A DNA stretch of 64,000 bases from CAKUFA01 sp963627465 (lineage in GTDB: Bacteria > Bacillota > Clostridia > Christensenellales > Aristaeellaceae). Position numbers and translations under genes: made by a program. Location of the stretch: positions 1-64,000 of the forward strand of contig CAVGBO010000016.1 in NCBI GenBank assembly GCA_963627465.1, written 5' to 3'. Positions 17,770-26,350 of this stretch are shown here, piece by piece; position 1 is the stretch's first letter, and each line of letters starts with the position of its first letter. Under the pieces are notes generated by a model. That model was not told where the DNA came from. It did no database searches and worked only from the letters and a program-made list of their open reading frames with translations.

Positions 17770-18456
17770 ATGAGTACCTGGCTTGAACAGTTCCCTGTGG
17801 TTGTCAGCGCATTAAACGAAGGCTTCCTGCAAACCATGAAGCTCTTTTTTGTCACCCTGATTGGCGCTGTTCCGCTGGGTCTTGTGATTTCGCTGGCTTC
17901 CATGTCTTCCTTCAAGCCCCTGAAGTGGCTGAGTCGGGGCATCGTGTATGTCATTCGGGGCACGCCGCTGATGATTCAGCTGCTGATCATTTTCTACTTT
18001 CCCGGGCTCATCCTTGGCAATAACATCTGGGGAGGCGGAGAATCCGGTCGGTTCTTGGCTGCGGCCATTGCCTTCATCATCAACTATGCCTGCTACTTTT
18101 CGGAAATCTTCCGTGGCGGCATTCAGGGGATTCCTGCCGGGCAGGAGGAAGCCGGCCTTGTGCTGGGCATGACGAAAAGTCAAATTTTCTTCAAGATTAA
18201 GCTGCTGCAAATGATCAAGCGAATTGTGCCGCCCATGGCCAACGAAATTATCACGCTAGTGAAGGACACGTCCTTGGCGCGGATCATCGCCATGCAGGAA
18301 ATCATTTGGGCCGGGTATTCCTTCATGAAAGGTTCTCACGGCATCTCCGGCGTCATTTGGCCCCTGTTCTTCACCGGGGTGTACTACCTGATCTGCAATG
18401 GCTTGTTAAGCTTCCTATTCAATAAGCTGGAACAGAAACTGAACTTTTTCCGCTGA
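17770..18456 (+). CDS. Amino-acid ABC transporter permease
   Basis: Inner-membrane permease of the HisMQ/GlnP type, 228 residues, with about five hydrophobic segments. The family segment containing RGTPLMIQLL lies near residue 65. The EAA loop that contacts the ATPase is QEEAGLVLGMTKSQIFFKIKLLQ near residues 125-147. KDTSLARIIAMQE is also characteristic. ATG 17770 (MSTWLEQFPVVVSAL) was chosen; the frame opens at GTG 17749, but that codon precedes the GAAAGGG site. The gene ends 16 bases before the ATPase gene. Confidence 0.93.
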   Translation: MSTWLEQFPVVVSALNEGFLQTMKLFFVTLIGAVPLGLVISLASMSSFKPLKWLSRGIVYVIRGTPLMIQLLIIFYFPGLILGNNIWGGGESGRFLAAAIAFIINYACYFSEIFRGGIQGIPAGQEEAGLVLGMTKSQIFFKIKLLQMIKRIVPPMANEIITLVKDTSLARIIAMQEIIWAGYSFMKGSHGISGVIWPLFFTGVYYLICNGLLSFLFNKLEQKLNFFR

Positions 18457-18472
18457 AAGGAGATGATCACCT

Positions 18473-19258
18473 ATGGCTCTGCTGGAAGTCGGCAATATTA
18501 GCAAATCCTTTGGCACCACAAGCGTCCTGCGTGACATCTCCTTTACCATGGAAAAGGGCGATGTGGTCTCCATCATCGGCTCCTCCGGCAGCGGAAAAAC
18601 AACGCTGCTGCGCTGCCTGAACTTTCTGGAAACGCCGGATCAGGGAACGGTTCGCCTGAACGGTGAAACATTGCTGGATGCTTCAGATAAAACCGTGCTG
18701 AAGGAAGCGGAGCTGCGCAAACGTCGGCTCCACTTTGGTCTGGTGTTTCAGTCCTTCAACCTGTTCCCCCAGTATACTGCGCTGGACAACGTAGTGTTGG
18801 CACGAGAACTGCTGCTGCGGGAAAAGTGTAAGGATAAGTCCCAGCGGCGGCGGATTCATGAGGAAACCGTGGAACAGGCTCGTCATCTGCTGACCCAAAT
18901 GGGGCTTCAAGACAGGATGAACAATTACCCCCATCAGCTTTCCGGCGGACAGTGTCAGCGGGTTGCCATTGCTCGTGCGTTGGCCCTGGAACCGGATATT
19001 CTCTGCTTTGACGAGCCCACCTCTGCCCTGGATCCAGAACTGACGGGAGAGGTGCTGCGTGTCATTCGTTCTCTCGCCGAGCGTGATACCACCATGATCA
19101 TCGTCACCCATGAAATGTCCTTCGCCCACGATGTAGCCAGCAAAGTGATTTTCATGGATGAAGGCATCATTCTGGAGCAAGGCACACCCCAGCAGGTTTT
19201 CGAGCACCCCAGTGCAGAGCGTACCCGTCATTTCCTGGCTAACTATACAGGCTTATGA
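18473..19258 (+). CDS. Amino-acid ABC transporter ATP-binding protein
   Basis: Cytoplasmic ATPase of the GlnQ/HisP family, 261 residues, powering the adjacent importer. Walker A is GSSGSGKTT (36-44), the Q-loop is VFQSFNLFPQ (91-100) and Walker B is ILCFDEPTSALDPE. The H-loop histidine is in IIVTHEMSFA. The signature reads LSGGQCQRVAIA, with C161 where most relatives have Q; the key LSGGQ is intact. A GAAAGGAG site precedes ATG 18473. No clear terminator was seen after the gene, and the next operon has its own promoter. Confidence 0.95.
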   Translation: MALLEVGNISKSFGTTSVLRDISFTMEKGDVVSIIGSSGSGKTTLLRCLNFLETPDQGTVRLNGETLLDASDKTVLKEAELRKRRLHFGLVFQSFNLFPQYTALDNVVLARELLLREKCKDKSQRRRIHEETVEQARHLLTQMGLQDRMNNYPHQLSGGQCQRVAIARALALEPDILCFDEPTSALDPELTGEVLRVIRSLAERDTTMIIVTHEMSFAHDVASKVIFMDEGIILEQGTPQQVFEHPSAERTRHFLANYTGL

Positions 19259-19441
19259 GTAGGATACGCAAGTTTGCCGGTGTTTGATGCATTTTTCACA
19301 CAGTCGTCCTTTTGTCCGAAAGAAACGTGCTGTGCAGCGTTTCCGGCAGTCTATTCCTTGCTGCGCAAAATGCCGTTTTTCGTTCAAAAATCGTGCATCT
19401 TGCATGGTCAACGTCAGTTTTGCATTTTTCTTGTATTCCAC

Positions 19442-19470
19442 TTGCATTTTGATTTTCCCCGGTGTATAAT
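19442..19470 (+). promoter_or_regulatory. Predicted promoter of the branched-chain amino-acid ABC operon
   Basis: TTGCAT and TATAAT are separated by 17 bases, about 30 bases before the livK-like gene. The 180 bases upstream (19259-19441) hold no gene; only a weak imperfect inverted repeat near 19320-19345 was noticed. Confidence 0.75.
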
Positions 19471-19501
19471 CGCTTCATTCTATTAAAGGAGGCATCCTAC
19501 C

Positions 19502-20680
19502 ATGAAGAAACTAGCTGCACTTGTCCTTGCGATTGTTCTGGCGCTGAGCTGCCTCACCTTCGCATCTGCTGAAGACACCGTTAAGATCGGTGTGTTTGAG
19601 CCTTCCTCTGGTGATAACGGTGCCGGCGGCAAGCAGGAAGTGCTGGGCATTGAGTATGCTCACTCCCTGACGCCTACGGTTGAAATTGGCGGCAAGACCT
19701 ATAACGTGGAGCTGGTCATTGTTGATAACCAGTCCGCAACGGATAAGGCTGTAACCGCCGCCCAGTCTCTGGTTTCTTCCGGCGTGTCCATCGTCCTCGG
19801 TTCTTATGGTTCCGGTGCTTCCATGGCAGGCGGCGACGTGTTCGCAGCTGCTGAGGTTCCCGCCATTGGCGTAAGCTGCACCAACCCTAATGTGACCCTG
19901 CTGTGCGACTACTACTGGCGCGTATGCTTCCTGGATCCCTTCCAGGGCAGCGTGATGGCCAACTTCGCCTATGACAAGGGCTGCAAGAAGGCTTATGTGC
20001 TCTCCATGCTTGGTGAAGACTATGGCAACGGCTTGGCACACTACTTTGTAGAAGCCTTCAAGACCCTGGGTTGCGAAGTGGTTGAAGACACCTTCACCGA
20101 AGGCACCAGTGACTTCTCTGCTTACCTGAACAACGCTGTGAACGCCGGCTGCGACGTCATCTTCTCCCCCTGCGCCACCACCTATGCTTCCCTGATCATC
20201 GACCAGGCTGCTTCTCAGGGCATCACCTTCCCGATCATGGCTGGCGATACTTGGGAGTCCTCCGTTATCCTGGACGCTGCCAAGGGCAAGGATGTTGACG
20301 TGTACGTGTCCACCTTCTTCGCAGAAGATGAGACCAACGCTGCTGCAGTGGATTTCGTTTCCGGCTTCAAGGCATGGCTGAACGCCAACCCCGACAAGCT
20401 GACCAACAACGGCGGCAATGACATCGTGGCTGCTGTTTCCGTGCTGGGCTTTGATGCTTACAACGTAGCCATCGAAGCACTGAAGGCCGCCGGTTCTACC
20501 GAGCCCGCCGCCGTGGCTGCTGCCCTTCCTTCCGTCACCTACACTGGTGTGACCGGCGCCATCTCCTTCGATGAAAACGGCGACGCCAACAAGGACATGG
20601 CCTACATCAAGAAGGCTAACACCGAAACCGGCGAGTTCGACTTCGAAAAGACCCAGTCGGTGGCAGGCCTCGCTGAGTAA
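19502..20680 (+). CDS. livK: Branched-chain amino-acid ABC transporter substrate-binding protein
   Basis: Extracytoplasmic type I receptor (Peripla_BP_6/LivJK family) of 392 residues. The signal peptide MKKLAALVLAIVLALSCLTFASA is followed by EDTVKIGVFEPSSGDNGAGG. The ligand site motif region is VLGSYGSGASMAGGDVFAAAEVPAIGVSCTNPNVT, and FDAYNVAIEALKAAGS lies near the end. It is highly codon-adapted, which suggests strong expression. AAAGGAGG precedes the ATG. The complete LivHMGF set follows, separated only by a hairpin. The ligand is probably Leu/Ile/Val, but related receptors bind other amino acids or amides. Confidence 0.93.
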   Translation: MKKLAALVLAIVLALSCLTFASAEDTVKIGVFEPSSGDNGAGGKQEVLGIEYAHSLTPTVEIGGKTYNVELVIVDNQSATDKAVTAAQSLVSSGVSIVLGSYGSGASMAGGDVFAAAEVPAIGVSCTNPNVTLLCDYYWRVCFLDPFQGSVMANFAYDKGCKKAYVLSMLGEDYGNGLAHYFVEAFKTLGCEVVEDTFTEGTSDFSAYLNNAVNAGCDVIFSPCATTYASLIIDQAASQGITFPIMAGDTWESSVILDAAKGKDVDVYVSTFFAEDETNAAAVDFVSGFKAWLNANPDKLTNNGGNDIVAAVSVLGFDAYNVAIEALKAAGSTEPAAVAAALPSVTYTGVTGAISFDENGDANKDMAYIKKANTETGEFDFEKTQSVAGLAE

Positions 20681-20704
20681 TCCCCTTTCCCTGTAAGTCA
20701 AGCA

Positions 20705-20742
20705 GCGAACCCGTGCCCGTGAAAGCGCGGGTTCGCTTTCTT
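20705..20742 (+). terminator. Intercistronic hairpin between livK-like and livH
   Basis: GCGAACCCG (20705-20713) pairs with CGGGTTCGC (20728-20736), followed by TTTCTT. It is terminator-like but no new promoter was recognised before livH. Partial termination would favour the binding protein. Confidence 0.75.
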
Positions 20743-20781
20743 GCTATCATCGCATATCCCTTTCCAATGGAGGAATGACGA

Positions 20782-21660
20782 ATGTTCGACATGCTGCTCC
20801 CCTATCTGCTGGCCGGCATATCCGTCGGCGGACAGTATGCGCTGATCGCTGTAGGCTATACCATGGTCTACGGCATTCTGCGGTTAATCAACTTTGCCCA
20901 CGGCGACATCTTCACTGCAGCCGGCTTCTTCATGGTGTATTTGGTAGCCGCTCTGCCCCTTAGCATTTCCGTTCCTCTGGTGATTATTCTAACCGTCATA
21001 TTGGGCTTCCTGGTGGAGCGGGTGGCTTACAAGCCTCTGCGTACTGCTCCCCGTATGTCCATTATGATTTCTGCCATCGGTACTTCCTACCTGCTGCAGA
21101 ACCTGATGTGGTACGTAACCGGCGGTCTGGCCAAGCAGTATCCCGTACTGCCCTGGATCTCCGATACGGTGCGCATCGGTTCCGCCAGCACCAAGGTTGT
21201 GACCCTTGTGACCCCTGTGCTGACCGTGCTGCTGGTCATTGCCCTGGTGATGCTGATTAACCACACCAAGGTGGGCATGGCCATGCGTGCTGTTTCGAAG
21301 GACTTTGAAACAGCACAGCTCATGGGCATTAAAATCAACAATGTGATTTCCGCCACCTTCATCCTGGGCTCTGCCCTGGCTGCTGTTGGCTCCATGCTTT
21401 ACTTCACTAACTACTCCACCGTGACGCCTACGGTTGGTGCCATGCCCGGCTTGAAGGCCTTCGTGGCCGCTGTATTCGGCGGTATTGGTTCCATCCCTGG
21501 TGCTGTCATCGGTGCGTTTATCATCGGCATTTGCGAAAACCTGATGAAGGCCGCAGGCTACACTGCCTTTTCCGATGCCTTCACCTTCGCCTTGCTGATC
21601 ATCATCCTGATCTTCAAGCCTAACGGTCTGTTTGGCGAAAAGACAGCAGAGAAGGTTTGA
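20782..21660 (+). CDS. livH: Branched-chain amino-acid ABC transporter permease LivH
   Basis: Inner-membrane permease of 292 residues with about eight hydrophobic segments. The family start LLAGISVGGQYALIAVGYTMVYGILRLINFAHGD is plain. The ATPase-contacting region includes GMAMRAVSKDFETAQLMGI, and the late AVFGGIGSIPGAVIGAFIIGICE is typical. A GGAGG site lies 8 bases before ATG 20782. LivM follows 10 bases after the stop. Confidence 0.96.
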   Translation: MFDMLLPYLLAGISVGGQYALIAVGYTMVYGILRLINFAHGDIFTAAGFFMVYLVAALPLSISVPLVIILTVILGFLVERVAYKPLRTAPRMSIMISAIGTSYLLQNLMWYVTGGLAKQYPVLPWISDTVRIGSASTKVVTLVTPVLTVLLVIALVMLINHTKVGMAMRAVSKDFETAQLMGIKINNVISATFILGSALAAVGSMLYFTNYSTVTPTVGAMPGLKAFVAAVFGGIGSIPGAVIGAFIIGICENLMKAAGYTAFSDAFTFALLIIILIFKPNGLFGEKTAEKV

Positions 21661-21670
21661 GGTGATACGA

Positions 21671-22753
21671 ATGAAGAAACAACCTTTGTGGAAAACCCTT
21701 TGCTGCGTTGCCGGGGTTGCGGTCATTTTCTTCCTTGCCTGGCTGGCTGAAGAAACCCAGGGTGCAAGCTCTATGCTGGTCACGGTGCTGAAGAAGGGTG
21801 CCGTTTATGCCCTGATTGCCGTATCCATGAACCTGCTGAACGGCTTTACCGGTTTGTTCTCCCTAGGACAAGCGGGCTTCATGCTGGTGGGTGCTTACAC
21901 CTACGCCGTGCTTACCATCCCCCTTGCCAAGCGGCAGGCCGTGTACCAGTACTATGCCGGCGGCTGCATTACGGTGGAGGTGAACTTCATCATCGCCTTG
22001 GTGCTGGCCGGTGTGGTGGCAGCCATCTTCGCTGCACTGATCGGTTTGCCCGTGCTGCGGCTGAAGAGTGACTACCTGGCCATTGCCACCCTGGGCTTTG
22101 CGGAAATCATCCGTGCTATTGTGCAGTGGGACAGCCTTGGACCCATTACCAACGGATCCAACCTGCTGAAGACCTACCCCACCTTCAAAACGGTGATGAG
22201 CGGCAGCACGGTACTGTTCCCTTTCATTGTGTCAGGCATATGCATCGGCATCATTCTGCTGCTGATCAACTCCACCTACGGTCGTGCCTTCAAGGCCATC
22301 CGTGATGATGAAATTGCCGCTGAAGCCATGGGCATCAACCTGTTCCATCACAAGCAGATGTCCTTTGTCATCAGCTCCTTCTTTGCCGGCGTAGGCGGTG
22401 CTCTGCTGGCCATGTACCAAGGTTCTCTGCAGGCCAACGCCTTCAAGTCCTCCATGACCTATGAGATCCTGCTGATTGTGGTAATCGGCGGCATGGGCAG
22501 CGTATCCGGCAGTGTGATTGCTTCCTTCCTGTTCATTGCGTGCAGTGAATGGTGGCTCCGCTTCCTGGATAATACCACCTACATCAATGACTTCCAGGTT
22601 CCCCTGCTGGGCTCCGGCTTCCGCATGGTGGTGTTCTCCGTTGTGATCATGATCGTGGTGCTGTTCTTCCGTCAAGGCTTGATGGGCGACAGAGAGCTTT
22701 GGAACTTGAAGATTCCCAAGCGTAAGGCAAAGCAGGAGGTGACGAAGGCATGA
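21671..22753 (+). CDS. livM: Branched-chain amino-acid ABC transporter permease LivM
   Basis: Second permease subunit, 360 residues, with about nine hydrophobic segments. Family marks are MNLLNGFTGLFSLGQAGFM, LRLKSDYLAIATLGFAEI, GRAFKAIRDDEIAAEAMGIN and IVVIGGMGSVSGSVI. The frame is open from 21632, but ATG 21671 follows a GAGGTGATA site and removes an overlap with livH. Its end overlaps the start of livG by four bases (ATGA), which indicates coupled translation. Confidence 0.95.
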   Translation: MKKQPLWKTLCCVAGVAVIFFLAWLAEETQGASSMLVTVLKKGAVYALIAVSMNLLNGFTGLFSLGQAGFMLVGAYTYAVLTIPLAKRQAVYQYYAGGCITVEVNFIIALVLAGVVAAIFAALIGLPVLRLKSDYLAIATLGFAEIIRAIVQWDSLGPITNGSNLLKTYPTFKTVMSGSTVLFPFIVSGICIGIILLLINSTYGRAFKAIRDDEIAAEAMGINLFHHKQMSFVISSFFAGVGGALLAMYQGSLQANAFKSSMTYEILLIVVIGGMGSVSGSVIASFLFIACSEWWLRFLDNTTYINDFQVPLLGSGFRMVVFSVVIMIVVLFFRQGLMGDRELWNLKIPKRKAKQEVTKA

Positions 22754-23589
22754 GCAGCGTGTTGCGTGTAGAAAACGTCACCATGCAGTTCGGCGGCGTG
22801 GTTGCCATCAATGACCTTTCCATGGAAGCCAACGAGGGCGAAATCGTGGCGCTCATCGGTCCCAACGGTGCCGGCAAGACCACCGCCTTCAACTGCATCA
22901 CCGGCGTGTATGAGCCCACCAACGGTGCGGTTTACTTTCAGGATAAGCCCATTGCCATGAATCATCCCTCCGGCAAAATGAAGCGGGAGTATGCCGGTGA
23001 AAAGGGCGATATGTACCTGGGCAAGCATATCCGCATGACGCCGGACAAGATCACGGCACTGGGCATTGCCCGTACCTTTCAGAACATCCGGCTGTTCAAA
23101 TCCCAGACCGCCTTTGAAAACGTGCTGATTGCCACCCACCTGCGGCGCACCAGCAATGTATTTTCCGCCACCTTCTGCCTGAACTACAAGGAAGAAGCGG
23201 CCATGCGCAAGCGTGCCATGGATCTGTTGGATGTGGTAGGTTTGGCGGACTTGGCGGAAGAGAAGGCCACTTCCCTCCCCTACGGCAAACAGCGCCGCTT
23301 GGAAATTGCTCGTGCCTTGGCAACTCAGCCCAAGCTGCTGCTGCTGGACGAGCCTGCTGCCGGCATGAATCCTCAGGAAACCGAGGAGCTGGGTGCTTTT
23401 ATCCGCTCCATTAAGGATCAGTTTGGGCTGACCATTTTCATGATCGAGCACCATATGAACCTGGTCATGGATATTTCCGATCGTATTTACGTGATTGACT
23501 TCGGCAAGCTGATTGCCAAGGGAACGCCTGCGGAAGTGCGGGATAACCCTGCGGTGATTGCGGCCTATCTGGGGGTGGATGAAGAATGA
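22750..23589 (+). CDS. livG: Branched-chain amino-acid ABC transporter ATP-binding protein LivG
   Basis: Cytoplasmic ATPase of 279 residues. Walker A is GPNGAGKTT (about 37-45). The signature is the LivG form LPYGKQRRLEIARAL. Walker B is LLLLDEPAAGMNP, and the H-loop is IEHHMNLVM. It has the usual insert after Walker A (about 60-105), which distinguishes LivG from LivF. The four-base overlaps at both ends (22750-22753 and 23586-23589) show a tight operon. Confidence 0.96.
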   Translation: MSSVLRVENVTMQFGGVVAINDLSMEANEGEIVALIGPNGAGKTTAFNCITGVYEPTNGAVYFQDKPIAMNHPSGKMKREYAGEKGDMYLGKHIRMTPDKITALGIARTFQNIRLFKSQTAFENVLIATHLRRTSNVFSATFCLNYKEEAAMRKRAMDLLDVVGLADLAEEKATSLPYGKQRRLEIARALATQPKLLLLDEPAAGMNPQETEELGAFIRSIKDQFGLTIFMIEHHMNLVMDISDRIYVIDFGKLIAKGTPAEVRDNPAVIAAYLGVDEE

Positions 23590-24299
23590 GTCTGCTGAAA
23601 GTAACGGATCTTCACGTGAACTATGGCGGCATTGATGCCTTGCGGGGCATTTCCTTCGAGGTGGAAGAAGGGGAAATTGTTACCCTGATCGGTGCCAATG
23701 GTGCTGGTAAGTCTACCACGCTGCGCACCATCTGCGGACTGGTACGTTCCAGTTCCGGCCGCATTGTGTATGACGGACGGGACATTACCAGTCAAAGCAC
23801 CCAGCGGATTGTGTCCGAAGGCATCGCCTTGGTGCCGGAAGGACGCCGGGTTTTTGACAACCTGACCGTGAAGGAGAACCTGCAAATCGGTGCTTACCTC
23901 CGTAAGGATAAGAACAGCATCGAATCCGACATTGAGCATGTCTACACCCTCTTTCCCCGGCTGAAGGAAAGAAACTGGCAGAAGGCCGGCACCCTTTCCG
24001 GCGGCGAGCAGCAGATGCTGGCCGTTGGTCGTGCCATGATGACCAGGCCTCGGATCCTGATGATGGACGAACCTTCCCTGGGTCTTGCCCCCCTGATTGT
24101 GAAGGACATCTTCTCCATCATTCGTCAACTGAATGAGACCGGCATGACCATTCTGCTGATTGAGCAGAACGCCAATGCTGCCCTGCGCTGTGCCCACCAT
24201 GCCTACGTGCTGGAGACTGGACGCATTACCATGTCCGGCACAGGCGAAGAGCTTTTGGCTGACAAGCGTGTACAGGATGCCTACCTGGGCACCAAGTAA
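23586..24299 (+). CDS. livF: Branched-chain amino-acid ABC transporter ATP-binding protein LivF
   Basis: Second ATPase, 237 residues, pairing with LivG. Walker A is GANGAGKST, the signature LSGGEQQMLAVGRAMM and Walker B ILMMDEPSLGLAP. The family start LLKVTDLHVNYGGIDALRGISFEV is clear. The start overlaps the livG stop. A terminator follows, so it is the last gene of the livKHMGF operon. Confidence 0.96.
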   Translation: MSLLKVTDLHVNYGGIDALRGISFEVEEGEIVTLIGANGAGKSTTLRTICGLVRSSSGRIVYDGRDITSQSTQRIVSEGIALVPEGRRVFDNLTVKENLQIGAYLRKDKNSIESDIEHVYTLFPRLKERNWQKAGTLSGGEQQMLAVGRAMMTRPRILMMDEPSLGLAPLIVKDIFSIIRQLNETGMTILLIEQNANAALRCAHHAYVLETGRITMSGTGEELLADKRVQDAYLGTK

Positions 24300-24310
24300 A
24301 CATCATCGAA

Positions 24311-24358
24311 AAAAAGCGGCTTCTTGATTTCATTCATCAAGAGGCCGCTGTTCTTTTT
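24311..24358. terminator. Bidirectional terminator between livF and the QueG-like gene
   Basis: AGCGGCTTCTTGAT (24315-24328) pairs, with one wobble, with ATCAAGAGGCCGCT (24336-24349). TTCTTTTTCC follows on plus and an A-run lies on the other side, giving T residues on minus. Its right arm encodes the last residues of the minus-strand gene. Confidence 0.85.
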
Positions 24359-25196
24359 CCAATTCGTTCACTGCCCAGGCCGCATGTTCTGCCACCAAAG
24401 GGGACGGGTGTTTTTTCAGGGATTCCAGCAAAGGAAGCAGGGACGTATCTCCGCTGCACCCGGCCACAAGGCACGCCTGCCCCAGTACTCGGTTAGGAAT
24501 CGCCAAATTGCTGCCGATAATCGGCCGAAGGGTCATGGTTGTTTCCTTCGGATTGGATAACAAATCCCGTAAAGACACCGGTGGCAGCTGCTCCCCCATG
24601 GGCTTTGGCTGATGGGGACAGCACCGCTGACAGTTGTCGCAGCCCAGGAGGCGATTGCCCATCTTCCGCATATTCTCCGGGATGGGCTTGCCGGAAAGCA
24701 TCCAGTTCCGCAGGCATTTTTCCCGGTGAAAGCCCTCCTCGTCAATGCCGCCGGAAGGGCAGACCTCAATACAGCGCCTGCAAGAACCGCAGTGCAGACC
24801 GTGCTGCTCTTCCAGCACCATATCCACCGGGAAAGTCTTTTCCGACAGCAAAATCTGCACATGGAATCGGCTGCCCACTCCTTCCATATAGGATAAGGTG
24901 TTGCGTCCCTGGCTGAATCCGGGCAGACGTGCAAAGATGGGTTTCACCCGAATGTCGTCACGCAGTGTCCATGCTCCATCGGAGGCCTTCACCGCCGCTT
25001 CTGCCGTGCGGTACGCTTGCTGGGAGGCATAGTAATACGGGTGAATCCACGCATCGTGCTCGGCAGGCTCCCGTTCTGCCTCATAGGTCCAGAAAGCCAG
25101 CAGCAGTGTCCCATGCTCCGCCGCTCCGCAAGACAATGCATCCAGCAGAATCACCCGTGCAAAACCACCGTCCAGCAGGGTTTGCTTCATGTCCAT
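24330..25196 (-). CDS. QueG-like iron-sulfur protein (epoxyqueuosine reductase family, short)
   Basis: Cytoplasmic protein of 288 residues related to QueG, which reduces epoxyqueuosine in tRNA using cobalamin and two 4Fe-4S clusters. Two cluster motifs are visible: CGSCRRCIEVCP with a later C in REKCLRNWML, and GCDNCQRCCPHQ. A HEAT-like C-terminal segment (SLLPLLESLKKHPSPLVAEHAAWAVNELE) is also like QueG. It is about 90 residues shorter than typical QueG. Its N-terminus lacks the usual long cobalamin-binding region, although GFSQGRNTL resembles part of it. It may be a divergent paralogue rather than true QueG. It is the last gene of the leftward four-gene unit. Confidence 0.75.
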   Translation of the reverse strand: MDMKQTLLDGGFARVILLDALSCGAAEHGTLLLAFWTYEAEREPAEHDAWIHPYYYASQQAYRTAEAAVKASDGAWTLRDDIRVKPIFARLPGFSQGRNTLSYMEGVGSRFHVQILLSEKTFPVDMVLEEQHGLHCGSCRRCIEVCPSGGIDEEGFHREKCLRNWMLSGKPIPENMRKMGNRLLGCDNCQRCCPHQPKPMGEQLPPVSLRDLLSNPKETTMTLRPIIGSNLAIPNRVLGQACLVAGCSGDTSLLPLLESLKKHPSPLVAEHAAWAVNELEKEQRPLDE

Positions 25197-25202
25197 GGCA
25201 TC

Positions 25203-25853
25203 TTATCCCTTCAGCTGTGCCGACAGGAGGCACACCTTTTTCTGACAGCAGAGATCCCCTTTCGTCACCCGAAGCAGATTTTGACGAGTCACATCTGCTT
25301 CGGCATACAGGTGGAGGAACGCATCTGCCCCGGCAATCGGCCAATCCGCATTATTATCAGTGCGGTAATGCATGGGCAGAATCACCCGTGCTTGCAGCAG
25401 CTCCGCCGTCTTCTTCGCCTGTTCAGCATCAATGGTATAGTAGCCGCCTACAGGGATCATCAGCACATCCACCGGTGCAAGGGCAGCAATCTGCTCCTTG
25501 GTGGGCAGATGCCCCAGATCCCCCAGATGGGCAACACGAAGTCCCTCTGCCTCCAGCAGGAACAGGAGGGTAGAGCCGCGCTTGGTTCCCTGTGCGTCAT
25601 CATGCCAAGCATGAATCGCCTGAATCTTCACATCCGGTGCAAGGGTATGCAGACCTTCCGTATCAATGACCTGCGCTCCAGGCGCATTCTCCAGTGCTGC
25701 ATGATCATGATGATGATGGGACACCAGCACCGCATCCGCCTTCACAGGCTCTACAGGGTAGCCGCTGCCCTGATCCACAGGGTCGGTCAGAATCCGCATG
25801 CCGTTGTCCAGCTCCAGCAAAAACATAGCGTGACCAATACAGGTAATAATCAC
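25203..25853 (-). CDS. MBL-fold metal-dependent hydrolase (UlaG/YtkL-like)
   Basis: A 216-residue cytoplasmic protein of the metallo-beta-lactamase superfamily. It opens with VIITCIGHAMFLLELDNG. The metal motif is VSHHHHDHAAL, and further ligand candidates are in AIHAWHDD, AHLGDLGHLP and LPMHYRTD. Relatives act on phosphodiesters, lactones or amides, and the substrate cannot be told. The start is GTG 25853, with AAAGGAG upstream and a four-base GTGA overlap with the preceding gene. The longer frame to 26153 runs over that gene and was rejected. Confidence 0.9.
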   Translation of the reverse strand: MIITCIGHAMFLLELDNGMRILTDPVDQGSGYPVEPVKADAVLVSHHHHDHAALENAPGAQVIDTEGLHTLAPDVKIQAIHAWHDDAQGTKRGSTLLFLLEAEGLRVAHLGDLGHLPTKEQIAALAPVDVLMIPVGGYYTIDAEQAKKTAELLQARVILPMHYRTDNNADWPIAGADAFLHLYAEADVTRQNLLRVTKGDLCCQKKVCLLSAQLKG

Positions 25854-26350
25854 GGTTTCTTTCTCCTTTCCTCCAGCAGACAGGCAACTTGCAGCATATA
25901 GGGAAGCAATCCGCCGGGCAGCGCTTCCTGCCTGCGCAGCCTTACCGCCCAGTCTCGCACACAGCCATCGCAGACACGTTCCACTGCCTTTTCGCCTTCC
26001 TCTGCTGCCTTTGCCAGCAAGCGCAAAACTCCTGCATCCATCACATCCGAAGGATGCAGGCGCAGCAGCCAGATCGCATTGCCAAGGCGTCCTGAAGGAG
26101 CAACTTCTTTGCAGCAGGTCGGCTGGGGCAAGGCATGATCCAAGAGCAGCCACCCGTTTTCCCGCCGCACCGTCCAGCCTTCCTGTTCCGCCCTCTGGAT
26201 GAAGGCCTGCACAGTATCCTCTTCCGCCGCCAGCGGCAAATCCACCGCCAGCAGAAAATCAGGATGCAGACTTCGCCTTAGGGCGCAAGGGCGTCTTGTG
26301 GAGTACTGCTGAAGCAGGGCGGTTATCTCCCTGCGCAAGTTATTCAGCAT
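25850..26350 (-). CDS. Conserved-looking hypothetical protein
   Basis: I do not recognise the family. The 166-residue product is soluble, with no signal peptide or membrane segment. It is rich in Arg, Leu and Cys and begins MLNNLRREITALLQQYSTRRP. The middle contains RLGNAIWLLRLHPSDVMDAG, and a helical charged region (LAKAAEEGEKAVERVCDGCVRDWAVRL) follows. The Cys pair in CDGC, together with CC near residue 105, could bind a metal. It overlaps the DUF1934 gene at its start (7 bases) and the MBL gene at its stop (4 bases), so it is real and co-translated. Confidence 0.75.
   Translation of the reverse strand: MLNNLRREITALLQQYSTRRPCALRRSLHPDFLLAVDLPLAAEEDTVQAFIQRAEQEGWTVRRENGWLLLDHALPQPTCCKEVAPSGRLGNAIWLLRLHPSDVMDAGVLRLLAKAAEEGEKAVERVCDGCVRDWAVRLRRQEALPGGLLPYMLQVACLLEERRKKP

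Noticed and set aside
19259..19441. Possible riboswitch or small RNA before the livK-like gene
   Set aside because: Only a weak, imperfect inverted repeat is visible and it lies upstream of the predicted promoter, so it would not be in the transcript leader.
25854..26153. N-terminal extension of the MBL-fold hydrolase
   Set aside because: It would overlap the conserved-looking gene upstream by 300 bases, and the MBL fold starts right at GTG 25853 with a good ribosome binding site.
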